This document shows positions 28,202-37,794 of a stretch of 59,498 nt of DNA, one piece after another (positions within the stretch are counted from its first letter, which is position 1; each line of letters starts with the position of its first letter). The notes below the pieces were generated by a model. That model was not told the origin of the DNA, ran no database searches, and worked only from the letters and a program-made list of their open reading frames with translations. Location: positions 1 through 59,498 of the forward strand of contig JADYYH010000091.1 of assembly GCA_020853775.1 (NCBI GenBank). The letters run 5' to 3'. The stretch comes from Nitrospira sp. GTDB lineage: Bacteria; Nitrospirota; Nitrospiria; Nitrospirales; Nitrospiraceae. Both the position numbers and the translations under genes were made by a program.

Positions 28202-28987
28202 CTAGGAGGAGACGCTACTGAACACTCGGCCGAAACGGCGTTCGCGCCGCTGGTATTCAATCAACGCGACCAAGGTTTCGCGCCGACGGAAATCCGGCCA
28301 GAGAGTCGGGGTGAAGTAGAGTTCCGTATAGGCCAGTTGCCATAACAGAAAGTTGCTGATGCGTGTTTCTCCGCTCGTGCGGATCAAGAGATCCGGGTCG
28401 GGGAGGTCGTGCGTATACAGGGCCTGTTGCATGGCCCGTTCATCGATCTGCTCGAGAGACAGCCGCCCCTCCTGCACAGATCGCGCGAGTTCCTTCGCGG
28501 CATCGGCCAGTTCTGCGCGGCCGCCGTAGCTGAGGGCGACGTTCAGGATCAACTTGTCCAGATGCGCCGTTTCCTGTTCGGTGGTACGGACCCAGCGCAG
28601 GGCTGACGGCGGCAATGACGTGACCCGGCCGATGGTCTGGAAGCGCACGCCCTTTTCAACCAGGCTGGCACGTTCGGTGGAAAGATAGTGTTCCAGCAAT
28701 CCCATCAAGGCCGTGATTTCCTGGGCCGGTCGATTCCAGTTTTCCTGGGAAAAGGCATAGATGGTGAGCACGTTGATGCCGAGGTCGAGCGAGAGCGAGA
28801 TCAATTCCCGGACGGACTTGATGCCTTCCTGGTGACCGGCAATACGAGGGAGCCCGCGCAATTCAGCCCATCGACCATTGCCATCCATAATGACGGCCAG
28901 ATGTTTCGGCAGCAGGTCAGGGTCGAGTTGCGAGAGCAGGTCTGAGTCGGGTGCAGGCTCGATATCGCGGGATCGAGGATCGCTCAT
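28202..28987 (-). CDS. uppS: Isoprenyl transferase / undecaprenyl diphosphate synthase
   Basis: A 261-residue cis-prenyltransferase that makes undecaprenyl diphosphate, the lipid carrier for peptidoglycan and O-antigen. Signatures are VIMDGNGRWAELRG (catalytic Asp in MDGNGRW), HQEGIKSVRELI, YAFSQENWNRP, LSYGGRAEL and DLLIRTSGETRISNFLLWQL. Length is normal. It is the first gene of the minus-strand block, with the divergent tldD gene on the other side of a 190-base intergenic region that should hold both promoters. Confidence 0.97.
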   Translation of the reverse strand: MSDPRSRDIEPAPDSDLLSQLDPDLLPKHLAVIMDGNGRWAELRGLPRIAGHQEGIKSVRELISLSLDLGINVLTIYAFSQENWNRPAQEITALMGLLEHYLSTERASLVEKGVRFQTIGRVTSLPPSALRWVRTTEQETAHLDKLILNVALSYGGRAELADAAKELARSVQEGRLSLEQIDERAMQQALYTHDLPDPDLLIRTSGETRISNFLLWQLAYTELYFTPTLWPDFRRRETLVALIEYQRRERRFGRVFSSVSS

Positions 28988-29179
28988 GGAACGGCGTGGG
29001 CACCTTTTCTTGTGACGACGTGAATCCTTAGACAGGTAACGCGAGTCTAGCGGTGGGGTATGGGAAAGTCAAACAATATTTCCCAAATTCGCTGTATTTG
29101 CAGGTGTTTCGAGAGTGTTTACATTGCGCCCCCAGAAAAGAGTACGTTATACTCACGCACCGCACGAGAGGAGTGATCC

Positions 29180-30616
29180 ATGTCCAATAACGAGTCCGGC
29201 GCGCTGGCGCGTTTCGGAGTCACCGATCGAGACATCGAGCAAGCGCTGGGACGGGTGAAGGTCTCCGCCGTCGACTATGCCGACCTCTATTTCGAATATT
29301 GCCAGTCAGAATCGGTCTCCATGGAAGAGGGGATCGTCAAACGCGCGACCAAAAGTGTCGGGCAGGGTGTTGGCGTGCGGGCGACCGCCGGAGAGAAAAC
29401 CGGGTTTGCCTATTCCGATGAACTGACCCCTAAGGATTTGAACATCGCCGCCGATACGGCCCGCTATATCGCCAATTCCGTTCAAGGCACGGCCCCGGTG
29501 CCCGTCACCCATCGGCCGGCTCTGGTCCGGAATCTGTATCCTCACGACCGTGCCACAATCGAAGTCGCCACTCGTGACCGGGTGACGCTGCTGAATGCCA
29601 TCGATGCGGAAGCCAGGCGATATGATCCCCGGATCAAAAACGTCATGGCGGCCTACAATACCGAATATAAAGTCATGTTAGTCGCGACCTCCGACGGCCT
29701 CATGGTCGGAGATATCCAACCATTGTCCAGGCTGCAGGTCACCTGCATCGCGGAAGAGAACGGCAACCGGCAGGTCGGTACCTTCGGCGGGGGCGGCCGG
29801 ATCGGGTTGGACTATTTTCAGAACGATCAGCGCTATCTGCGCTTTGCGCGGGAAGCGGCACGGGAAGCCATCCTGAATCTGAGCGCCGTCGATGCGCCGG
29901 CCGGTGTCATGCCGGTGGTACTCGGCGGCGGCTGGCCGGGGATTTTGCTGCACGAAGCGATCGGCCATGGGCTGGAGGCGGATTTTAATCGCAAGAAAAC
30001 CTCCGCATTCTCGAACTTGATGGGCAAGAAAGTGGCGTCCGACGTCTGCACTATCGTCGATGACGGCACGCTGCCGTTCCGCCGTGGTTCGCTGAATGTG
30101 GATGATGAAGGCACGCCGACCAGCCGTACGGTCCTGATCGAAAAAGGGATTCTGCGCGGCTATATCACCGACAAACTGAATGCCCGCCTCATGGGCATTC
30201 CGGTGACCGGCAACGGGCGACGCGAAAGTTATCAGAGTGTCGTGTTGCCGCGAATGACCAACACCTTCATGCTGGCCGGCGAATCCGATCCGCAGGACAT
30301 CATCAAATCGGTGAAGAAGGGCCTCTACGCCGTGTCGTTCGGCGGCGGGCAGGTGGATATCACCAACGGCAAATTCGTATTTTCCGCCAGCGAAGCCTAC
30401 CTCATCGAGGACGGAAAAATTACCCGGCCCGTGAAGGGCGCCACGTTGATCGGCAGCGGTCCGGATATTCTGAAGCAGGTTTCCATGGTGGGGCATGATT
30501 TAAAGCTCGACGAAGGAATCGGCACCTGTGGTAAGGAAGGTCAGTCTGTTCCTGTCGGCGTCGGACTGCCCACTATACGCATCGACGAAATCACCGTCGG
30601 CGGGACGAAAGCATAA
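29180..30616 (+). CDS. tldD: Metalloprotease TldD
   Basis: A 478-residue subunit of the TldD/TldE heterodimeric metalloprotease, which processes unfolded or modified peptides. The zinc motif is HEAIGHGLEAD (about 257-267; H-E-x-x-x-H). Other family segments are DDEGTPTSRTVLIEKGILRG and SASEAYLIEDG. ATG 29180 follows GAGAGGAG. It is two bases ahead of tldE, so they are co-translated. In other bacteria the pair matures peptides such as microcin B17; no precursor peptide was recognised here. Confidence 0.95.
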   Translation: MSNNESGALARFGVTDRDIEQALGRVKVSAVDYADLYFEYCQSESVSMEEGIVKRATKSVGQGVGVRATAGEKTGFAYSDELTPKDLNIAADTARYIANSVQGTAPVPVTHRPALVRNLYPHDRATIEVATRDRVTLLNAIDAEARRYDPRIKNVMAAYNTEYKVMLVATSDGLMVGDIQPLSRLQVTCIAEENGNRQVGTFGGGGRIGLDYFQNDQRYLRFAREAAREAILNLSAVDAPAGVMPVVLGGGWPGILLHEAIGHGLEADFNRKKTSAFSNLMGKKVASDVCTIVDDGTLPFRRGSLNVDDEGTPTSRTVLIEKGILRGYITDKLNARLMGIPVTGNGRRESYQSVVLPRMTNTFMLAGESDPQDIIKSVKKGLYAVSFGGGQVDITNGKFVFSASEAYLIEDGKITRPVKGATLIGSGPDILKQVSMVGHDLKLDEGIGTCGKEGQSVPVGVGLPTIRIDEITVGGTKA

Positions 30617-30618
30617 CC

Positions 30619-31977
30619 ATGACACGAATGATCGGCGAACAAGACTATACGACGGTCGCGCAGGATCTGCTGGCCCGCGCCTCGAAACAGGGGGCGACGG
30701 CGGCGGATGTCATGGTGGCCGACGGAGAAACCCTCTCGGTACAGGTCAGGATGGGGGCCGTCGATCGATTGACGAAGGCCCGTGAGAAACGCATGGGATT
30801 GCGGGTCTTCTTTGGCCAGCGGTCTGCCAGCGCCTCCACGTCCGATTTTTCCCGCGATTCGCTGGACCGGTTCGTCCAGGAAATCTGCGCGTTGGCGCAG
30901 GCGGTGGTGGAGGATCCTGTGTCCGGCCTTCCCGAGCGCGGGCAATTGGCCACCGAGTTTCCTGAGTTGCACATTCACGATGCGACGAAATTGCAGACGG
31001 ACGAGCAGATTGCCCTGGCGCTTCGCGCTGAACGCGCGGCGTTTGCGGCAGATTCCCGCATCACCAACTCGGAAGGGGGCGAATGCGACTCCTCCTCCGG
31101 CCGGATCATTTTAGCCAACAGCCACGGGTTTCTCGGGCAGTACGCCAACAGCAGCTTTTCCCTGTCGGTCTCGCCGATTGCATCGGATGCGGCCGGTATG
31201 CAGCGGGATTATTGGTATGGCGTGAATCGAACCTTTGCCAAACTGGAGAGCCCGGAAGCCATCGGGCAGGAGGCCACGAGGCGGACTGTCCGGAAATTGG
31301 GCGCGCGCAAAGTGGCCACCTGCCGGGTTCCGGTCATTTTCGATCCCGAAGTGGCCGGCAGTTTGCTAAGTCATCTCTGCAGTGCGCTCTCGGGTTACGC
31401 CTTGTACAAGGGGGCTTCCTTTCTCATCGGGCAACTCGGCCAACAGATCGCGCCGGACTTTGTGACCATTTATGACGATGGACGGATGCCCGGTGGTCTG
31501 GGCACGCGCCCGTTTGACGGCGAGGGTTTGCCGACCAGGAAACAGGCTGTTGTGGAACGCGGGCGATTGATGAGCTATCTGCTGGATACCTACTCCGGGA
31601 AAAAGTTGGGATTACCTTCAACGGGAAACGCGGCGCGCAGCATCGGTGAAAGTCCCTCTGCCGGCCCGACGAACTTTTACATGGTGCCGGGGACGACCAG
31701 GCCGGAAGACATTCTGGCGTCGGTCAAACAAGGGTTGTATGTCACGGACCTGATCGGTTTCGGCATCAACATGGTGACCGGAGATTATTCCCGCGGGGCG
31801 AGCGGGTTCTGGATCGAAAACGGCGAATTAGCCTATCCGGTCGAGGAGATCACGATCGCGAGCAATCTGAAGCAGATGTACTCGACCATGGAGACCATCG
31901 GATCGGATCTGGTGTTCCGCGGACGCATCGCCAGCCCGACGGTGAAAATTGCCGAAATGATGGTCGCAGGGAACTAG
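30619..31977 (+). CDS. tldE: TldE/PmbA metalloprotease partner
   Basis: A 452-residue TldE (PmbA) protein. It shares the TldD fold (DDGRMPGGLGTRPFDGEGLP; VERGRLMSYLLDTYSGKKLG; GFWIENGELAYPVEEITIAS) but lacks the HExxxH zinc site, as is normal for this subunit. It acts together with TldD. The start is two bases after the tldD stop. A PEBP-family gene follows 19 bases downstream and may be cotranscribed. Confidence 0.95.
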   Translation: MTRMIGEQDYTTVAQDLLARASKQGATAADVMVADGETLSVQVRMGAVDRLTKAREKRMGLRVFFGQRSASASTSDFSRDSLDRFVQEICALAQAVVEDPVSGLPERGQLATEFPELHIHDATKLQTDEQIALALRAERAAFAADSRITNSEGGECDSSSGRIILANSHGFLGQYANSSFSLSVSPIASDAAGMQRDYWYGVNRTFAKLESPEAIGQEATRRTVRKLGARKVATCRVPVIFDPEVAGSLLSHLCSALSGYALYKGASFLIGQLGQQIAPDFVTIYDDGRMPGGLGTRPFDGEGLPTRKQAVVERGRLMSYLLDTYSGKKLGLPSTGNAARSIGESPSAGPTNFYMVPGTTRPEDILASVKQGLYVTDLIGFGINMVTGDYSRGASGFWIENGELAYPVEEITIASNLKQMYSTMETIGSDLVFRGRIASPTVKIAEMMVAGN

Positions 31978-31996
31978 CGACAAGGGGGAAGGGGTA

Positions 31997-32551
31997 ATGC
32001 AACGATTGATGGCTTCAATGCTTGGCGCCCTGCTGGTCCTTCCGACAGTCGGCATGGCGGCAGAGTTTCACGTGACCAGTCCGACGATCAAGGATCACAG
32101 CACGATCGGCAGTGAACACGTGTTCAACGGGTTCGGCTGTATCGGCCAGAATGTCTCGCCTGCGCTGCAATGGGATCATGCGCCGAAGGAGACGAAAAGT
32201 TTTGCCGTAACGGTGTACGATCCCGATGCTCCCACTGGAAGCGGCTGGTGGCATTGGCTGATCTTCAACCTCCCACCGGGCACCACGGGATTGCCGGCCG
32301 GCGCGGGAAATCAGGACAGGACCGGCGCTCCGGAGGGCAGCATTCAAAGCATGACTGATTTTGGACAGCCGGGCTTCGGGGGGCCATGCCCTCCGCCGGG
32401 AGACAAGCCGCATCGGTATATCTTTACGGTCTTTGCGTTGAAGGTGGACCAGTTGCCGCTCAAGAAAGACGCGTCCGGGGCGATGGTGGGGTATTACCTC
32501 AATCAGAATGCCATCGGAAAGGCCTCGTTCACCGGGATGTATGGGCGGTAA
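31997..32551 (+). CDS. YbhB/YbcL family (PEBP-like) secreted protein
   Basis: A 184-residue phosphatidylethanolamine-binding-protein-like domain with an N-terminal signal peptide (MLGALLVLPTVGMAA). Family features are SPALQWDHAPKETKSFAVTV, YDPDAPTGSGWWHWLIFNLP and GPCPPPGDKPHRYIFTVFAL. The ligand and role of bacterial members are poorly known. ATG 31997 follows GGGGGAAGGGG. It is 19 bases after tldE on the same strand. Confidence 0.93.
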   Translation: MQRLMASMLGALLVLPTVGMAAEFHVTSPTIKDHSTIGSEHVFNGFGCIGQNVSPALQWDHAPKETKSFAVTVYDPDAPTGSGWWHWLIFNLPPGTTGLPAGAGNQDRTGAPEGSIQSMTDFGQPGFGGPCPPPGDKPHRYIFTVFALKVDQLPLKKDASGAMVGYYLNQNAIGKASFTGMYGR

Positions 32552-32586
32552 GCAGGCAATCATCAGAATAGAGTAAGGAACACATC

Positions 32587-33048
32587 ATGGCTCTTGATGC
32601 CGAACAGGGAAAAATCATGCTGCAGTTGATCACGTCGCGATACGAGGATCGACATTGGCGCAAAAAGATTGAGAAGACGCTCAGCTTGCCGCAGAGCGGC
32701 GTCGGAGACGAACGTCAGCAGCAGATGTTCTTCTATCTGAAGCTGAACCTGAAGGCGTACAAGTCCCGGCGGGCGGACCCCGACGATTGGATTTTAGGCG
32801 GATACGCCACCAAGGAGGTCATCGACCGGGCGAAGTTCCAGCCGCATTTGGTGGGACAGGGGATGACGGCGGACGATGTCGCGTTTCTCGGCGTCGATCC
32901 TGGTCCTGAAATCGATGAAGCCTGGTGGGAGGAGATGTTGGTGGCCTGGTTTGGCGCACCCGAAGAAGAGGAAGAGCCTGAGCCTGAGTCGGCGGAAGAG
33001 ACAGCTTCGTCCGAAACCACTGCCGAAAGCCATCCTGCCCGTACCTGA
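32587..33048 (+). CDS. Hypothetical protein with acidic C-terminal tail
   Basis: A 153-residue soluble protein that I do not recognise. The first 115 residues look well folded (many aromatic residues, e.g. RYEDRHWRKKIEKTLSLPQ and EIDEAWWEEMLVAWFGAP). The last 35 residues are very acidic and low in complexity (EEEEEPEPESAEETASSETT). No membrane segment or signal peptide is seen. AAGGAACACATC precedes ATG 32587. It follows the PEBP gene by 35 bases and may share its transcript. Confidence 0.75.
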   Translation: MALDAEQGKIMLQLITSRYEDRHWRKKIEKTLSLPQSGVGDERQQQMFFYLKLNLKAYKSRRADPDDWILGGYATKEVIDRAKFQPHLVGQGMTADDVAFLGVDPGPEIDEAWWEEMLVAWFGAPEEEEEPEPESAEETASSETTAESHPART

Positions 33049-33103
33049 ACGATCTTCGTCATCCGGCTGCCTTGTCGGCGAGGCGGCCGGGACTGGCGCA
33101 CTG

Positions 33104-33775
33104 TTAGGATCCGAACAAATCCATTTGCTGTGCCGCCGAAGGCGGACGCTCGACGTCGAGTGTCCGCGGAGTGGCAGGACTGTTCTGTTCCTTTGCGGGA
33201 GAAGCCTGACTGTGCCGGTCCAGAAATTCCTTCAGCTTCTGAAAATCTTCACGCAAGGGCTGCAACATGCTGCTTTGATGCAGGGCCGCCGCGGGATGGA
33301 GCAGAGGGAACAGCACAAAGTCTTTCAGGTAAAAGGCCTGCCCGCGTACGCGTGTAATACCCACCTTGCGTTCCAGCAGGGTTTGCGTGGCCCAGTTGCC
33401 GAGCGAACACACGAGCTTCGGTCGAATCAAGGCGATTTGTTTCAGCAGAAACGGCTTGCAGGTGTCGACTTCCGGCGGCTCCGGGTCGCGATTATTGGGC
33501 GGGCGGCACTTGATGACGTTGGCAATGTAGATATCCGCGCGGGATAGTCCCACCGACTGCAGGAGTTCGTTGAGCAATTGCCCCGCCGCGCCGACGAACG
33601 GTTCCCCCTTCTGGTCCTCGTGAAAGCCCGGCGCTTCACCCACAAACATGACGGAGGCCTGCGGATTACCGACGCCAAACACGACCTGACGGCGGCCTAA
33701 TTTCGCGAGCGGGCAGCGCTGGCAATCGTGAAGCGAGTCGGCGAGTTCCTGCAGGGCGATGTGCGGTGAAGCCAT
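33104..33775 (-). CDS. Uracil-DNA glycosylase, family 4 (Fe-S)
   Basis: A 223-residue DNA repair enzyme that removes uracil. Four cysteines for a [4Fe-4S] cluster are present: C18 and C21 (DCQRCPLAK), then two in the segment KCRPPNNRDPEPPEVDTC. Motif A is GEAPGFHEDQKGEPFVGAAG and the motif B region has LHPAAAL. ATG 33775 begins just before the first cysteine pair; the frame opens at 33832 with an unlikely N-terminus. The C-terminal 35 residues are polar and probably disordered. It is followed by no same-strand gene for some distance. Confidence 0.93.
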   Translation of the reverse strand: MASPHIALQELADSLHDCQRCPLAKLGRRQVVFGVGNPQASVMFVGEAPGFHEDQKGEPFVGAAGQLLNELLQSVGLSRADIYIANVIKCRPPNNRDPEPPEVDTCKPFLLKQIALIRPKLVCSLGNWATQTLLERKVGITRVRGQAFYLKDFVLFPLLHPAAALHQSSMLQPLREDFQKLKEFLDRHSQASPAKEQNSPATPRTLDVERPPSAAQQMDLFGS

Positions 33776-33867
33776 GAAGATCACATCTCGCGTGGAACGG
33801 CAAATCTTAGTCGCGCTACCGGGGCTTGTCAACGCCGGCGAGGTGCAGCGAGCGGCTGGTCGAGTCG

Positions 33868-35178
33868 TTACGAAAGCGGCACAGAGATCGCCTCGGCGCC
33901 ACGCTGGCCGCTGAGGATGGCCGACTCCAGATTGGCCGGCCAGCCCGTGTCCGTCCAGGCTCCCGCCACCAGAAAATTGGTGAACGGGCTGGTTGCGATC
34001 GGTCGATACTGGTGCGTGCCCGGTTTACTGGCCAGCATGGCGGAGGCGAGGCGCATCACCTCACAGTCGAGAATGCGTGGCGGGGACGTCGTCGGAAATG
34101 CGGCCGCCATGTCGTCCATCGCGAGGCGAACGAGTTCCTCTGTGGACTGTGGCAACAGGCTCGGCTCGCCCACGGCCTGAGCCCAGACCACCGAGGTCTG
34201 ATCGTGTCGTTCCTCATCGGGATGCCGGATCATCCAGTGAAATGTTTTCCCTTCGAGAAGCAGGAGCTGCGTCTGTCGAGTGGGCAGGTCGAGGTGCAGG
34301 CGAACCACCACGAGCGGGGATTCGCTCAGGCGGCTGAGTTGCTGGAAATAGGCATAATGGGTGACCACACGCTCCGGGAGAAGCGGTGTCAGCCGTTGGG
34401 GCGGAAGTGCCGAGAGATACCAGTCGGCGGTGAGCCTGGTACGATCCGCTAATTCCACTTCTGTGACGCGGTTATGGGAGAACCGCACCTGACTCACCGT
34501 GGCATTCAATTTCACGCGTACGCCGAGCCGGTCGAGCGCTCTCGTGAGCGGCACGAGAAGAAATGAATCCACTCCTTGCGGCGGCACGATCAACTTCGTC
34601 GCGCGCGCCCCGGTCAAAAAGCAACGGCGCAGGGTGCGCATGAACAGGCCTGCGGAAATGTCTTCCAGCGGGGCTCCTAATAAGAGCCTGGCAAGGCTGT
34701 TCCAGGCACCGTGGCGGGCGGTTTCCGACTGCCCGATGCTCGTCAGCCATTCGTCGGCCACACGCGAATCGAGATCGTTCGGCAAGGGAGGATCCTGCTC
34801 CCACGTTCGTTCGAGAAAGGAGAGCAGGTGCCAGCGATCGCGCATGGAAAGACCTTGGAACAACGTCGTCCCGAGGAGTGTATTTAATGGAGAAGGGAGA
34901 GGAAGATGGAGAAATTGGATGCGGGCGCCGGTCGATTGCAAAAATTCTAATGGAGTATGCCGGAGCGGTCGAGTGACGGCGTCCTGCCCCAGGGTCTTGA
35001 TCAATGACCAAGTGGCTCCATGCGCTTCGAGGAGAACGGGCGGCGGCGCATGCCACATCCGGCCTCCAAGATGGGCGTCTTGCTCGATCACGGTCACGGA
35101 GTGCCCCTTGGCGGCGAGGGCGAGGGCCGCGGTGAGACCGGCGATTCCGCCGCCCAAGATGAGCACGGAGCGGCTCAT
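33868..35178 (-). CDS. hpnE: Hydroxysqualene dehydroxylase (squalene-associated FAD-dependent desaturase)
   Basis: A 436-residue flavoprotein of the HpnE family, the last step of the HpnCDE route to squalene, precursor of hopanoids. The Rossmann FAD motif is at the very N-terminus (LILGGGIAGLTAALALAAKG), with a family C-terminal FAD segment (FLVAGAWTDTGWPANLESAI). ATG 35178 overlaps the hpnD stop by four bases. HpnC is not seen in this window. A generic amine-oxidase/phytoene-desaturase annotation is the fallback. Confidence 0.9.
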   Translation of the reverse strand: MSRSVLILGGGIAGLTAALALAAKGHSVTVIEQDAHLGGRMWHAPPPVLLEAHGATWSLIKTLGQDAVTRPLRHTPLEFLQSTGARIQFLHLPLPSPLNTLLGTTLFQGLSMRDRWHLLSFLERTWEQDPPLPNDLDSRVADEWLTSIGQSETARHGAWNSLARLLLGAPLEDISAGLFMRTLRRCFLTGARATKLIVPPQGVDSFLLVPLTRALDRLGVRVKLNATVSQVRFSHNRVTEVELADRTRLTADWYLSALPPQRLTPLLPERVVTHYAYFQQLSRLSESPLVVVRLHLDLPTRQTQLLLLEGKTFHWMIRHPDEERHDQTSVVWAQAVGEPSLLPQSTEELVRLAMDDMAAAFPTTSPPRILDCEVMRLASAMLASKPGTHQYRPIATSPFTNFLVAGAWTDTGWPANLESAILSGQRGAEAISVPLS

Positions 35179-36050
35179 GGGGCGGAGGAGGGAAGTCGGG
35201 AACGCAGCCAGACTCCGGCTGCCACCGCCAGACGGTGGCTGGGGGCCAGAGTCACACGATCACCCAGCACGCGATAGCCGGACTGCTCGATGCGCTGCAA
35301 GATCCGGCTGTACACGCCGCGCATGATTTCAGCCACCGTCAAGGCCCGGCGTTCTTCGCGTGGTAATGATTCGAGGGCGCGCGCGGCCTTGGCGTAAAAC
35401 TCCTTCGCGCGTCCGACTTCATAGATCATCAGTTCGGTAAACTCCGGCTTATATCGGCGGTGCAGCAGATCTTCTTCCCGGTAGCCGAAGCGCGTGAAAT
35501 CTTCCTGCGGCAGATACACACGTCCGCACTCCGCATCGTTGCCGAGGTCGCGCAGAATGTTCGTCAGCTGAAACGCCATGCCGAGATTCACGGCATAATC
35601 CTGCGCGCGCGGCGACGTGGTGCCGAACACGTGGAGGCAGATCAAGCCCACGACCGATGCCACGCGATAACAATAGAGCGAGAGTTGCTCGAAGGTGGCG
35701 TATCGGGTGGTCGTCAGATCCATCTCCACGCCCTTGATCAATTCTTCGAAATACGCCTGCGGAATGGACAGCTCGCGGACGTGTCGGGCGAGGCTGATGG
35801 TTACCGGCAAGGTCGGTGTCCCGTCATAGGCTGCACTCAGCTCGCGGCGCCAGCGAGCCAATTCATCCTGCGGATGACTGCCGGGTGGCGGCTCATCGAC
35901 GGCATTGTCCACCTCCTTGCAGAACGCGTAGACGGTATACATGGCATCGCGACGGGCTTTCGGCAGGAAGAGAAAGGAATAGTAAAAATTGCTCCCGCTC
36001 TTTTTGGTCAGGGTTGTGCAATAGGTTTGCGCGTCAGTCGGTGTCATCAT
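35175..36050 (-). CDS. hpnD: Presqualene diphosphate synthase
   Basis: A 291-residue squalene/phytoene synthase-family enzyme joining two farnesyl diphosphates. The two aspartate-rich motifs are CKEVDNAVDE (about 43-52) and LRDLGNDAECGRVYLPQEDF, with YFEELIKGVEMDL before the second. Its place directly before hpnE identifies it as HpnD rather than a carotenoid phytoene synthase, though HpnC is a close relative. The N-terminus has two adjacent ATG codons (36050 and 36047), and the stop of the upstream gene overlaps them. Confidence 0.9.
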   Translation of the reverse strand: MMTPTDAQTYCTTLTKKSGSNFYYSFLFLPKARRDAMYTVYAFCKEVDNAVDEPPPGSHPQDELARWRRELSAAYDGTPTLPVTISLARHVRELSIPQAYFEELIKGVEMDLTTTRYATFEQLSLYCYRVASVVGLICLHVFGTTSPRAQDYAVNLGMAFQLTNILRDLGNDAECGRVYLPQEDFTRFGYREEDLLHRRYKPEFTELMIYEVGRAKEFYAKAARALESLPREERRALTVAEIMRGVYSRILQRIEQSGYRVLGDRVTLAPSHRLAVAAGVWLRSRLPSSAP

Positions 36051-36988
36051 CGTGTCATCGCTGTCGGACTGTCATATGGTGTGAGTTGCTGAATGGTCGA
36101 GGGCAGACGATCGTCAAAACAGGCCGGATGAAAGATGGTCGCCAGCTGTTCCACCCCGTCGATGAGTCGAGGGCCCGGTCGGCTGAAGTACGAGAGTGCA
36201 TCGACCAGATAGACCTGTCCCCGCCGGACCGCAGGCAGCGCCTTCCACTGGGGATAGTCCGTGATCATCGTGAGTTCGGTCCTCGTGCGGGCAATGGTAA
36301 ATCCGCAGGGCATGAGGATGATCACGTCGGGAGCGGAAGCGGTCAGTGCATCCCAGTCGATTCGATGGGATGCGGTGCCGGCTTGTGCCAAGGCGTCGAT
36401 GCCACCTGCTGCCTCCACCATGTCGGGTATCCAATGGCCGGCCGTGTACAACGGGGAGAGCCATTCCAGGCAGGCGACTCTGGGGCGTGTCGATGCCGCC
36501 GAAACCATCTTTCGCACGCGATCCAGTCTGTCGCGCAGTCGGGCCGCGAATTGTGCTCCGGCTTCTTGTTGATCCAGGGCGATTCCGAGCAAAGTAATGT
36601 CCTGGAGGGTATCGTCGAGCCGTCGCGGGTTGAGGGTCACCAGGCGCGGCGGCGGGTCAAGCTTGGCTAACACGGCCGCCAGCTGCGACGGCGTGATGGC
36701 GCAGACATCGCACAGGTCCTGAGTGATGAACAGCTCAGGCTTGGCGGCGAGAAGTTGCGGCTCGTCCAGCTCATAGAGGCCCTGGCCGGCCGAGAGCATA
36801 GCGCCGACTTGCGCATCGATCTGCGCGCTGGACAGTGACCGGCTTTCGATTCGAGCGTGGACCATCACAGGAATGTGGGGCAGCTGCGGAGGGAAATCAC
36901 ATTCGTGACTGATGCCGACGAGCTGGTCGGCGAGTCCCAGCGCCGCAACGACTTCCGTGGCTCCGGGTACCAGCGAACAAATTCTCAT
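36047..36988 (-). CDS. Cobalamin-binding (BtuF-like) protein without signal peptide
   Basis: A 313-residue protein of the BtuF/periplasmic-binding fold. The sequence starts directly with the first strand (MRICSLVPGATEVVAALGLA), a feature of BtuF-like cobalamin-binding proteins, and contains ALGLADQLVGISHECDFPP. Other segments are ITQDLCDVCAI, PDVIILMPCGF and FSRPGPRLIDGVEQLA. No signal peptide or lipobox exists, so it is likely cytosolic unless the start is misplaced. It overlaps hpnD and the HAD gene by four bases each. Cobalamin binding is inferred from family resemblance. Confidence 0.85.
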   Translation of the reverse strand: MRICSLVPGATEVVAALGLADQLVGISHECDFPPQLPHIPVMVHARIESRSLSSAQIDAQVGAMLSAGQGLYELDEPQLLAAKPELFITQDLCDVCAITPSQLAAVLAKLDPPPRLVTLNPRRLDDTLQDITLLGIALDQQEAGAQFAARLRDRLDRVRKMVSAASTRPRVACLEWLSPLYTAGHWIPDMVEAAGGIDALAQAGTASHRIDWDALTASAPDVIILMPCGFTIARTRTELTMITDYPQWKALPAVRRGQVYLVDALSYFSRPGPRLIDGVEQLATIFHPACFDDRLPSTIQQLTPYDSPTAMTR

Positions 36989-37692
36989 AAACGGCCTTGG
37001 GCCGGCCGCCAGAGGCGGGATTGCAGGTCCGAGAGTCTGGTGTCGGTCAAGGAATGGGTGATCGCATCCGCCTCGCCGAGGTCCTGCACCGTGTGGGTAT
37101 TGGCGACCGCCAGCACTTTCATGCCAGCCGCTCGCGCCGCCCTGATTCCGGGCAGGGAGTCTTCAATGACCAGGCAATCGTCCGGCGTTAACGCCGGTTG
37201 CGACGGTTGCCGATTCAGCGCGGCCATGGCATGGAGGAACGGCTCCGGTGCCGGTTTGCCCCTGGTCACGTCCTCGGCGCTGGTGATATGGAGAAAGGCT
37301 TTGCGGAGCCCGGCTTCTTCGAGAATCAACTCGATTTCGTTCCGCAGCGCGCCCGAGGCGATGGCGAGCGGATACCGGGCGGCGGCGTCATGAACCAACT
37401 CGCGCACGCCGGGGAAAATAGCCAGATGTTCCTTGACGGCGGACAGATACGCCTGGGCCTTGCGGTCCATCAATTCTCCAAGGAGAGCAGGGGAGGCCTG
37501 TCGCTGATGCGACTGCAATGCGGCCAGGAAGCAGCCGCGATCGTCAAAGCCGAGGTAGTCGGTGTAGTACTCGGTTTCCGTCAGTGCGATATCGATGCCG
37601 GTCAGAACCTGGCGCAGGGCCGCGAAATGCAGCGGCTCGGTGTCGGCAATCACTCCGTCGAAATCAAAAATGATGGCGCGTAGTTCGCTCAT
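36985..37692 (-). CDS. HAD-superfamily hydrolase (beta-phosphoglucomutase/CbbY-like)
   Basis: A 235-residue HAD hydrolase of subfamily IA. Catalytic motifs: IFDFDGVIADTEPLH (nucleophile Asp and general acid Asp), the segment PLAIASGALRNEI (motif II Ser), a Lys in RGKPAPEPF, and CLVIEDSLPGIRAARAAGM (motif IV acidic pair). Substrate is unknown; relatives act on small sugar phosphates. It is the first gene of the four-gene operon ending in hpnE, and its stop overlaps the BtuF-like gene start by four bases. Confidence 0.93.
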   Translation of the reverse strand: MSELRAIIFDFDGVIADTEPLHFAALRQVLTGIDIALTETEYYTDYLGFDDRGCFLAALQSHQRQASPALLGELMDRKAQAYLSAVKEHLAIFPGVRELVHDAAARYPLAIASGALRNEIELILEEAGLRKAFLHITSAEDVTRGKPAPEPFLHAMAALNRQPSQPALTPDDCLVIEDSLPGIRAARAAGMKVLAVANTHTVQDLGEADAITHSLTDTRLSDLQSRLWRPAQGRL

Positions 37693-37794
37693 ACTTACGG
37701 CCCTATCCTTATGCGTAGATCATCTGTTACCGGCGTGTCGGTTACGCGGGAGCGGCATTATAGCAAGGGCGGGGGCGGCCGGGCAAAAAAAGAC

